Below, piece by piece: positions 1 through 11,900 of a stretch of DNA of 64,000 nucleotides (within the stretch, counting starts at the first letter, position 1; each line of letters starts with the position of its first letter). Source of the DNA: Siphonodentalium dalli (lineage: Eukaryota; Mollusca; Scaphopoda; Gadilida; Siphonodentaliidae); contig CP136064.1 of assembly GCA_032622095.1 (NCBI GenBank), positions 275,301,614 to 275,365,613 of the forward strand, given 5' to 3'. Position numbers and translations under genes: made by a program. Under the pieces are notes generated by a model. The model did no database searches and was not told the DNA's origin. It saw nothing but the letters and a program-made list of their open reading frames with translations.

Positions 1-95
1 TGTGGTGATCGCGTGATGCACGATAAATTTCCACAATGAAAGGGGAAACATGGCGGTTTGTCGCTTCAGGCGATTGTGTTTTGTACAATGTTTAA

Positions 96-487
96 CCCTT
101 TACCCAACAGAACGGCCCTGTGCCAATGCATTCTCTTATATATGCGAGTCGACCATAGGTCGCCTCGCATATATAAGAGAATGCATTGGCTTAACACATT
201 AAAAATTATAAAATTGTTAAAGAATGTAAGAAAAAATGATAAAAAGTGTTAAAAAAAGATATTTTTTAGGCCAATGCATTCTCTTATATATGCGAGGCGA
301 CCTATGGTCGACTCGCATATATAAGAGAATGCATTGGCACAGGGCATAACTGTAACCATCACAATGTGGTCAATCAGCCGGTTCCAATGATATCCATATT
401 TGTATGGTTCTATTGAGACAGACCGAAGATATTTTAGGCTGTTGAAGCTTTATTTGGCCGGGTTTGGCCGGTTTGTTGGGTAAAGGG
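96..487. mobile_element. piggyBac-type MITE, copy 1 (392 bp)
   Basis: Ends CCCTTTACCCAACA and TGTTGGGTAAAGGG, flanked by TTAA at 92-95 and 488-491. The core holds two long palindromes built from GCCAATGCATTCTCTTATAT and its complement around CGAC-CTATGGTCG. TTAA duplication and CCC ends are piggyBac-like. No coding capacity. Confidence 0.88.
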
Positions 488-491
488 TTAA

Positions 492-2455
492 GAACGGAGA
501 AAACACAAAATAATTGCAGGCTTACACATTTTATGTTGGATCCGTTCCTGGTCTCGGCTTACACTTTATAGCGTGTCCCCAATTATGTACGTTGGCTGGG
601 TGGTATTTGAGAATACGGAAGAGTTCTCGGAAATATATCAACATATCTTTTGTGTGAAATTGGACCTACCTTGCTTCTTATAAACCTGGACTATTGTTAG
701 CACTATTTGGATTATGATTGTATGTGAATAGGACAAGATGTTATAATCTCCGAAAATCGGCGATGGCTAATCACTGATAAATTGACCCACTGCAAGTTGC
801 AACAGGCTACACTTGACACCACAGTGTCGTGAATTTCAAAACACATATAGGATACTTAATGACTTTGTCTCATCTATTGTTAACCCAAATTTGATGGAGT
901 AAAGGTTAAGGATTATGTTCACACTGTTAGTAATCAAAGCAACCAAACCCATCGATGCAACATTTTAAGAGTATAATACATGGTGGATTATGTTAGCAAT
1001 ACAAAGTTATAAAAGTTTCTAAAATCTATTTTGTCGAACCCAAATTCAACAGCCACAAAGTCCATATCTAAGAAAAACATGGGTATGTGTACTGAACCAT
1101 GTGAAGGGTAATGAACAGTAAAAATGTACTCAAATTTCTTGACTGTTCTTTTGATTTTTGGCTTGGAAGCAGTTGTTTACGAATGGTAGATTTCATTGCT
1201 CAGTAGTGCTGTTTGGGAAATGACTTTGATGGGTCGAGTTCACTCAAGCCAGCTGGGAATATGATCATCAGGTGCTGACCCATGGGATATTATCTCCCGA
1301 TTGGTTTCCCTACTTTCTGGGCTACAGAGTGTACCCATATTGATGATTACACAACTCTGTTGTCAAGAGATTTACAACACACCACTTTTGGCGATGGCAT
1401 TGGATTATAACGGTGTTATATATGGGCGAAATTTTGAGAAGTTAAATTGTTTACCTTTGATAAAACGAAAATGCATTGAAGTGTTCATGATTTGCTTGTT
1501 CATGCTCATACTACCCTTCATATCATAATTTTCGTTTCAATTTCACACGAAGTAAAAACATTTTTGTATCTTATGTCTGGGCAATGTGGTTGTTGTCTTC
1601 AATATATCAGATGATATTCATGTTATTATAATGCAACTCAGCTGGCATTTTACCCTTGAATATTTTGTATTGACTTGTAGAACATAATCCATTATTTGGA
1701 ACAGCGCATTCCTATATAAATGGACAATAAATTCCACAGCCCTCAGTGCATTTGTTTACATTTACATAGTATGCTGGTAAATGTAATGGTTGTACCAAGC
1801 ACTGGGCCAATATTACTGTATCATAAGTGCAGTCAGTCTGGCTGAATTATTGTAGTTTATGACCAAATAAGAACCTTTTAAGATCGATTTAGTTCATTTT
1901 GTTCATATCCATCAGTTCTGTTCATAAAGAGCAATGTTACATATCCAGCCAAAATGAAAGGAGAAATTACCAGGCTTTTTTTTGGCAAGTAACATTGCCG
2001 TTATTTGGGCATAACTGCACAATCTCGACAAAACGTATTGTTGCATTTAAGTTTAGACGAGTATTACGATATATAATTATTTGCCAATAACTGTTTTAAT
2101 CGATTTTGAAATTTTATGTTCTTGTTTTTTTTTCGCAATGCATTCCATATGTGAGGGAATGTGTGTTTTGGTAACTTAGAAATAAATGCAGTTCTCGGAG
2201 TTGATGCTTTCAGACTGCCAGCCTGTCGGGTATTGGCAGTTGTACAGATAGTTGAAAGGTCTTTACGAACGAGCGAATTGAAACGTGATGGTATTTATCA
2301 TTGTTTGTCCTGTTATGACATCATCACATGCAACATCTACAATGTTAATATCCATGTCAGTTAGTTCTAGTTGTGTAAAATTAACATGCTTGACTGACAC
2401 AAGCAATTGTCCTAAATGATCAGAGACAGAGCTCATAACTATAAAATTCAAAAGA
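492..2455. other. Downstream flank, nothing recognised
   Basis: AT-rich, with no open frame showing homology and no clear repeat apart from the MITE at its left edge. Confidence 0.6.
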
Positions 2456-2459
2456 ATTG

Positions 2460-2878
2460 GTTGTCCGTCCTATATTTCCTTCCCTGGCCCATTTGGAGCC
2501 CACTAGATGGTCCCTCGTTAATTCACATAGCAGACCAACCGACAGACAGACAGACATTCGCAAATATAGATTCCTTGTTAAATAGTTTGGGTGGTTGACC
2601 GAATTTGAGGCACCCCACTTACCGCCTCTACTCCCCAGGAAACAGACAACATGGGGTAGTGTGTGGGGATATTTATTTACAAATAAATTATAAATAACTG
2701 GGTTGGGAATCCTCGTGTTATGAGCTAAGTCCGAAATCGATGTAATCTGCAATTCTGTCTCCACATGGTTTCAGCTCTGTCTCCACATGGTTTCAGCTCT
2801 GTCTCCACATGGTTTCAGCTCTGTCTCCACATGGTTTCAGCCGTCGGTAAGTCTTGTTGTAAAGTTCGTTTCGGGTCA
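2460..2878 (-). other. Mhc 3' UTR and downstream block
   Basis: After the stop, the minus strand carries four 22-bp repeats (2756-2840) and a candidate AATAAA poly(A) signal at 2672-2677. The block 2460-2990 is visibly homologous to 58535-59060 beside the second terminal exon, including the AATAAA context. Confidence 0.6.
2756..2840. repeat. 22-bp tandem repeat, four units, in the 3' UTR
   Basis: Unit TGTCTCCACATGGTTTCAG plus CTC, nearly perfect, last unit truncated. The paralogous 3' UTR at about 58876 has a single diverged unit, so the expansion is recent and specific to copy 1. Confidence 0.9.
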
Positions 2879-2925
2879 TCACTTGGTACTAGTAAAACGG
2901 GTCACATGCGTCTCCACGGATTTCA
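2879..2925 (-). CDS. Mhc: Mhc terminal coding exon 37 (residues 1925-1939, stop)
   Basis: After acceptor TTGTTCCAG, phase 1 entry gives (V)[14 protein letters not shown] and TGA at 2879-2881. A closely related exon with the same acceptor, phase and KSxxTHV start occurs at 58914-58969, which supports this as the true C-terminal tail. A transcript would confirm it. Confidence 0.85.
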
Positions 2926-5900
2926 CTGGAACAAACAGGGACACGTTAATCATAATACAATAGTATGATAATATATGTGTATCACAACACATCCAATAGA
3001 TGGCAGTTGCAAAATAAACAATAAACATATATGACGTGAGATTCTACCAATTATCGACAGTAAGTAATAAAAGTAGCGATTTCTTCGAATATAATTCTAC
3101 CAGGTTCGTTCATATAACGGGAATCAGATCAATATTTTTCTCTGTATAAATTATTGCAGTACAACATTTAATTCCAGGTAATCTTTGACTTATAGAAACA
3201 AGTCCAAACATACCCCGTAGTGAAAATTACCGGGAATTCCACTAGAATTTTTTGAAATTCCTCCGGGATTTCGGCGGAATTTCAAATTTCGACATAAAAT
3301 CCCATTGAAAATATCCCAATTACAAATTAATATACATTAGGATATTCAAGAGTGATTAACTGAATTTGGATGATATTCGAGACTCGAGAGTGATTAACTG
3401 TGCATATGGATATATACATGCAATACAGAACAACTCCTGTCAACTCACTGGTGTTTCATATATCAAATAGTCACGAAATTTTCGTATTGTCATCTCGAGC
3501 GTATTGTACTTACCATATCTCTGCTGGGAGATAGCCCTGTGCGTTCTCTGCTGGGAGATAGCCATGTGCGTTCTACTGCCACATTGCTCAAGGGCCCCTT
3601 CACTGACAGAAGCACGCCTCACTGGAACAACAGGTACACATTAATCAGAATAGAAAACTATTTATCACAACACACTCAATACACAACACACACAAGAAGC
3701 GACACGACAAATACTCAATACACCCCATATATCTCAGTGCAAAAATTGACAATAACATAACAGGTGAAACAATAAACATGATTCGTAACACAAATATTGA
3801 GTTCTCCCAGCCAGTAATAATTATCTACCAGGTTCGTTCATATGGCGGGAAATAATTACAGTAAAACATTTAATTCCAAGTAATCTTTGACTTATCGAGC
3901 GCCGAAAAAAAGTCCAAACATATCCCCTTGGAGAATATTACCCGATATTCCACAGGGATTTGTAGAAATTCCATCGGGATTTTGACGGAATTTCAAATAT
4001 CGACAGAAAATCCCATTTAATTAAATTCCGGAAATATCCCAGTTACACATTAGAAATAAATTAGGATATTCAGGACAGGAGTGATTAACTGAATTTGGAT
4101 GATATTCGGGGGTGACTAACTGTGAATATGGATAGATATGAATGTAATACAGAAAAACTCCTGTCACCTCATTGGCATTTCGTATTCCAAAAGCTTACGA
4201 AATTGTCCCACAGATTTTTGTTATCCCGACATAATTTCGGTCCCAGTATTATAGAAGGATATTACCAGCTATATCCCTGTTTTATTCCGAGCTGATCCCA
4301 TGCACTTTTATCTCGGTATATTCCTCTCTTTTGAAGGTCGACATGGATCTAGTATATCCTAACATCAATTGTGATGTCATACACATTGTATTAATGCTAG
4401 AGGATATAGCTGGGATCTATATTTACCTTGCCATGTTCTACTCATCGTCTTCTGTTGGGAGATATCCCTGCGCGTTCTGGTCGACATTCCCCCAATGCCC
4501 GCATTGTCGTACGGTCCTGCGGCTGTGTGGCTGCACACCCCCCCCCCCCTCAGATGTTTTCGGTCAAATTGGAGATATTTTGTGTCAAATTCAGGCAATT
4601 TTCTGGGCATTTCAGGGGGAAATTGTGGCAAATTACAGTTTTTTTGCAATTCTGCCAGAATTATGCCTATTTAATGTTAACATGAAATTATTTTGTTACA
4701 TTTCGATGTGTATATACAAAGTATATATATTCTACAAAAACTGTGTTACAACATGAATATATCATGTAAAACAAACTCGGGCAAAAAATCTCAGCTCCCT
4801 AAAATTCGAGCGCCCGTACAGCTGTGTTGGGGACTATGTACCGTAACTCTGGTGGGAGATATGATCTGAGATATCCCTGCGCGTTCGGCACAACTCCCCT
4901 GTTTGGGACTAATATTTCCCTGCGCATTCTAATCCCCGTGTTTGGCTCTATTTACCTCTCCATGATCGGCACTACTAATCGATGGGATACATCCCTTCAC
5001 TTTCTTATCGATATTTACATCATGTGTTAGGACTACTTACCATATCTCTGCTGGGATATATCTCTGTACGTTCTACTGCGACATTGTTCTAGAGCCATTT
5101 CACTGATGGAAGCACGCTCTACTGCGTCGTCCAATTCTTGCTGAAGAGTGCGGCATTTTGATTGGTTGCTGTTTGCTATGGCTTCCTGTTAAAATTGAGT
5201 GACACATTATCAAGATATATCGGTGAGAAAAAAACAGGTTTATTTCTTATACGTTCTAATTTCATGTTCATACAAAATAACATGTATGTACATGTATTGC
5301 TTATATAACTGTAAATATTAATATTTATACTGTACACATAAATAGACACACGTGTATAAATATGTATACATAACACTGTGCATGTAAATTCACATGTCTG
5401 TCTCTATATATAATAGTATACTATCGTAGTTGTATTCTTTCAAATACATGTTAATGTCAATATTGGTATATTGTCAATAGAAAGGAGGTCAAATAACTTC
5501 TCTAGTGAAAAGTGAAAAAAATGGTATAAGTGAGGAATATTTTTTTTCTTCTGATAGTGACAAAATGTTCGTAGACCAAATAATATGAAACTAATTACAG
5601 GTCCGTACCGCACATTTTGCATAATAAACTATCGTTCTTTCGCTATCTTGGAACAACGATTAGCAGACTATGGTTAGTTGTTCTAAATTTTACCAGGATG
5701 GTATGAAATGCTGTTGTAAATAAAGAAGGTATCGAGTAAAAGCAAACATGTTTAGAGAACCCTGAGCTCGTACTCAAAATCTGAATCAAGCAAAACAACT
5801 ATTAGTTTATTTTTATTTTTTATTTTTTTATTTGGTATCTGCATATAAAATTATACTGCATTTGTCGATTTTTATTGTTGAACATGTTTAATGAAGTTTC

Positions 5901-8900
5901 AATTAATGGATAATTAGACATAATCGCTTTTGATGCCTGAATGACCATTATGACTAATTTGTGAGCGAGCCGCATACAATTAATCACAAATTTTGTCTGA
6001 ATAACCACCTTCACTGAAATTTGAGCAAATCGTCATGGTATTAATCGCGAATGATGTCTGAATAACCAATATGACTGAACTGTAAGGGTGGATACACACA
6101 TGCATGTAATTTCTGTATGTAAAATACATGTATTTTACATGGCCACACCAATAATTGACAACATTAATCACCTGCGCGCGAGCGGTTCATTGTTAACAGG
6201 CCAGACTAGTGAGCAGTGCTAAGCGAAGACAAATTGTCATCTATCAGTACATTTAAGGCCAGTCCAAAACATGTCTTCTCTCACGGATGCGGAAATTAGT
6301 CAAGTATGTGTGATATCTGGCATGACCACCAGAAGCCATACGTCTGGCATATACAGGCTTGATGTAGAACATTTTCAACCATGATGCTTGTTTGGGTGGG
6401 GTCTCGAAAGCTTCAAATCGCTAAGGGACTTAGTTGAATGTATCGGTCGGAATAATTTTGGCAAGAAGGTACAATATGATATGTTTTACTTAAATAGCTC
6501 AGAGTTAGCCACCCCCGCCTGGTAGCTTTCGGGGTCATATATAGACCCCGCATGCGTCGGGGAAATCCTGATCCACCACTGCTATAAATAAGAGAGGACT
6601 GGTAATTATTTAAATATAAAGTCTACCATATGGGTTATCACACGAACAATTATTTTAAGTGGCCTGGCGACTCGGTCCAAGACAACGGCTTATCTGCATT
6701 CCGACTTAATTGGAACTAGAACTCAGTGCGTTCAACACGTAGGCAATGATTGGGTTGTCAGTTGACACATATTACATCGTCTGTATGATCCATGTAAAAC
6801 GCCAAATACACGATAATTACAGAGATTACATGCATGTGTGTATCCACCCTAAGCGAGCCGTCATAGAATTAATCGCAAATGATGTTTGAATAACCACTAT
6901 ATTTGTAACATACCGCCTCCTCGATGTGCTTCCTGTACTGTCGGAGCTTGGCCTGTAGATTATCCACGATGTCCTTACTCTTGCTTTGGTTGTTGGTTTC
7001 CTCCTCGACCTGGAACTCGAGGTCGCTCACACGCCTCTCAGCTCTGCGCACGGCCTTCTGTGCATCGCCGAGATATTTCTTCTCATTATCGAGTTCCATC
7101 TCCAAATCGACAATCTGGAGCGAAAATGTTAAACATGTTTTTACTAAATACGCATTTAGGAGTAGCTCCCTTAGGAAAGTACCATACGCTGTTTCTTGAA
7201 CTTATTATCTGAACATTTCCCACCAATGAATGATGAATAACAGACCATTCCCCTTCCCCGTGTGTATAATTGATGGAGGAATCAAGTCAGTAAAGAATGG
7301 ATTAAACGTGTTACACGGACATGTAAAATGTAGGTGTTTTGTGTCATTTCTATGAGTATGAAACAAATTTGGTCCGACAAATTGTGTTGCTCAAGAGCGC
7401 CAAAAAAGTCTTATAATTACACACCAGTTGAAAAGGTTATATCTCTTTTAACATTTTCTGAGGTACATGTGTTTACCAGAAACACACAGAAAAATACAAA
7501 CATTAATTACAACATTCACATCTGTATCTTCGATTTAGTTTATATGGCTGCTAAACACACATGTGGGTTTTTTTTTATTAATCTTAAAAAAATTATGCAC
7601 TTTTAGTTCTGGTTTTCCCCATCATTTTTGTTGTTGTTCATATTCACCAACCCTGGTTTATTTTAACCGCGTGGCTTCACTGGATAATCCTATACCGTGG
7701 CGATAGCTATCCGAGTGAAGACTGGTTAACCAGCCTCACTCACTACGTGTATGGATTATAACATGAACCCAGCTGGTGAAAATGACACGCATACTGAGTC
7801 CGTACCTCCATACTGTAGACAGAACACATCTGTCCGATAATGTTAGTCGGGAACACATACCCTCTATTCGAGTCTGTATAAATAATGTAGCCGGGAACAC
7901 ATACCCTCTGTTCGAGTCTGTATATATTGTAGCCGGGAAGACCCACCCTCTGTTCGTATATAAACAATGTAGCCGGGAACACCTACCCTCTGTTCGAGTC
8001 TGTTAATAATGTAGCCGGGAACACCTACCCTCTATTCGAGTCTGTATAAATAATGTAGCCGTGAACACATACCCTCTGTTCGAGTCTGTTAATAATGTTA
8101 GCCGGGAACAACTACCCTCTATTCGAGTCTGTATAAATAATGTAGCCGGGAACACATACCCTCTGTTCGAGTATGTATATATTGTAGCCGGGAAGACCCA
8201 CCCTCTGTTCGTATATAAACAACTAGCAGGTGGACCCGACTTCGTCCGGGCTGTTTCCCCTCTGCTTTTCGGCGAATTGCGCGATTTGACCTTGAATTGT
8301 CCATTTTGAAGGTCAAGGTCAGGTGGGGTCACGATTTGACCCATCCAAAACACTGGCCGGACAAAAGTACCCGACAAAAGTACCCGTCGAAATCCATCCG
8401 GTTTTACACGATTTGACCTTGAATTGATCATTTTGAAGGTCAAGGTCAGGTCGGGGTCACGATTTGACCCGCACAAAACACTCAGTGGACAAAAGTAACC
8501 CTATGTATCAAATTTCGTGGAAATCCCATCAAAATTCTGGATTTGACCTTGAATTGACCCGATTTCAAGGTCACGTCGCACGGGCTTATGAGACTCCCCA
8601 TACGAAAGTACCCCCACATACCAAGTTGCATCGAAATCCCGTGATATTCGGGCGTTTTACCTTGAAATGACCCGATTTCAAGGTCACGTCGCACGGCAAA
8701 TTAATAGGCCTATGACACTCCCCGGCCGAAAGTAGCCCCACATACCAAGTTTCATCGAAATCCCGTGATATTCGGGCGCTTGACCTTGAAATGACCCGAT
8801 TTCAAGGTCAAGGTCACGTCGCACGGGAAAATGAATAGACCTTTGCAACTTCCCGGCCGAAAATACAGTTCATCGCGAACACACACACCACACACCACAC

Positions 8901-11900
8901 ACAGACAGATCTTTCAAAATATATAATACTAGCAGGTGGACCCGACTTCGTCCGGGCTGTTTTCCCTCTGCTTTTCGGCGAATTGCGCGATTTGACCTTG
9001 AATTGTCCATTTTGAAGGTCAAGGTCAGGTGGGGTCACGATTTGACCCATCCAAAACACTGGCCGGACAAAAGTACCCGGCAAAAGTACCCGTCGAAATC
9101 CATCCGGTTTTACCCGATTTGACCTTGAATTGATCATTTTGAAGGTCAAGGTCAGGTCGGGGTCACGATTTGACCAGCTCAAAACACTCAGTGGACAAAA
9201 GTAACCCTATGTATCAAATTTCGTGAAAATCCCATCAAAATTCGCGATTTGACCTTGAATTGACCCGATGTCAAGGTCAAGGTCACGTCGCACGGGCTTA
9301 TGATACTCTCAATACGAAAGTACCCCCACATACCAAGTTTCATCGAAATCCCGTGATAGTCGGGCGTTTTACCTTGAAATGACCCGATTTCAAGGTCACG
9401 TCGCACGGGCAAATTAATAGGCCTATGACACTCCCTGGCCGAAAGTACCCCCACATACCAAGTTTCATCGAAATCCCGTGATATTCGGGCGTTTGACCTT
9501 GAATGACCCGATTTCAAGGTCAAGGTCACGTCGCACGGGAAAATTAATAGGCCTATGCCACTTCCCGGCCGAAAATACCCCCACATACCAAGTTTCATCG
9601 AAATCGGTTAGGCCGTTTTCGAGTTAATCGCGAACACACACACACACAGACAGATCTTCCAAAATATATAATAGATGTAGCCGGGAACACCTACCCTCTG
9701 TTCGAGTCTGTTAATAATGTAGCCGGGAACACATACCCTCTATTCGAGTCTGTATATATTGTAGCCGGGAAGACCCACCCTCTGTTCGTATATAAACAAT
9801 GTAGCCGGGAACACCTACCCTCTGTTCGAGTCTGTTAATAATGTAGCCGGGAACACACACCCTCTATTCGAGTCTGTATAAATAATGTAGCCGGGAACAC
9901 CTACCCTCTGTTCGAGTCTGTATATATTGTAGCCGGGAAGACCCACCTTCTGTTCGTATATAAACAATGTAGCCGGGAACACCTACCCTCTGTTCGAGTC
10001 TGTGAATCAGTATTTTTCCTCCCTTCATTGAGCTAGCTTCGATTTCAGCCAGTCGTTGCTGCAGCATCTTGACCTGCGCGTCGAGTTTCTTCCGGAGGTT
10101 CTCGGCCTGAGCCGAGCGTTCCTGTTCCTGGCGGAGTTGCTCAGAGTAACGATTCGAGTCAGCTGTCGCCTTCTTACCACTCTCCTCTAATTTCCTCATC
10201 TCAGTCGCCATCTCTTCCAGATCATTCTGTAACGGAAGGCATTCACGTTCTGATTGTGTATGTACAGTACAATAAAGACGAAACAACTTTAGTTCGCTCA
10301 ACGCGGTGATCGGTCCACTTAAAATCGTGGCGAATCGCCGCAAATCGCCGACATCGGATTCCCCGCGATTTTGAGTGGAGAGGATTAATATTAAACATAA
10401 ATATTCTACTGTTCGTCGCGGCAAACCACAGATTGTCGCCGCAATCTGAAATATTGATGTCGGTGATTTTTTTAACTAAATAAAAGCCCGATGCATTGAG
10501 CGAAATGAGGCTGTTTCGTCTTCGCTATATTGTAACAGACCAGGCACATATTGAGTGTATAGCTATAATCAAGTATAATAGTATAATGTGGATATTGTCG
10601 TTTCGCGAACTCGATACATGAGCGATAATCAAAAATCACATTCCACAAAACTGATTCAAAATCAGTGTCGCACTAATCCGATACCATCTCTGTTTTAGTG
10701 AAGAAATAACATATCTCGAATGATTAATCATGATAGTATATCATGATAATATAAAGAAATAACATATCTCGAATGATTAATATGATCATATATCATGATA
10801 ATATCAAGAAATAACATATCTCGAATGATTAATCATGATCGTATATCATCATGACATAAAGAAATAACATATCTCGAATGATTAATCATTATCGTATATC
10901 ATGATGATATAAAGACAATCAATTAACAGTAAATGTGATTCGCAAACTGATGCAAAACGAATTTTATCTGGAGATTGTTCGTTTGCTGCAATATTGCTAG
11001 GAGTGCAATTTGGCTTTGAACTGGGATTGCAACACCAACGATTCGACAAAACAGGGAAACCAACTATACTATTTAAATATAACTTGACAGTGTTCCACTT
11101 CTTACTCCAAAATACTCGTGTTATAAGTTACAGTGTATCCAGTCATGTGGTAGGGCGTGGTATACGACAAGAAAGTCCATTACCACCGACGCTAAGCTCT
11201 CAGATGGGCACCCATGTTCGATAGGTGATGCTAGTTATATTGACTTTTTGGTATATATTTTCGCGACATTTCCATTTCGAAGCGAACAAAATATAGGGCC
11301 GTTTCAAGATGGTGGTAACCAACAAGGTATAGGACATATTTGCGTTTTAATGACATGGTAAATTTGCGTATTGTGTGCGTAATTATATTGAATAGCACAT
11401 CGAATAAAAGTCAGAATTTACAAATCGGTCTCATATTCAGAAACATAGTACATGACACGTACATGTATTGGCAGTAACTGCGGCAGGAAATCGGCGTCGC
11501 AATACACCGTTTTCAGAGTGTGGCTCATCGTTAGGCTGTGGACATGGGGGGATTTAGAGTTATCTTACCTGTATTTAGAGTTATCTTACCTGCATCATCA
11601 GATAGTCGGCGTCAGACTTCTTCTTGCTCACTGTCAAGCTATGGACTTGGGTGGTGTATTCTATTATTCTGCTCTGTGCTTCGACCAAATCAATCTCTGC
11701 TGTTTTTCTGGCTCTCTCCGCCTGGATGAATAAACAATGTGCCGATTACCATTATATCTTTCTCCGAACCCACTAAATGTATCTTTAACTATGTTTGAGG
11801 TCCTTACTGACTGTATATCCAACATTATATATTACTGTGGTTTCATATACTAAGACAGTTATCTCATTGTTTGGTTGACACGAGGAATGTTCAATCCCTG

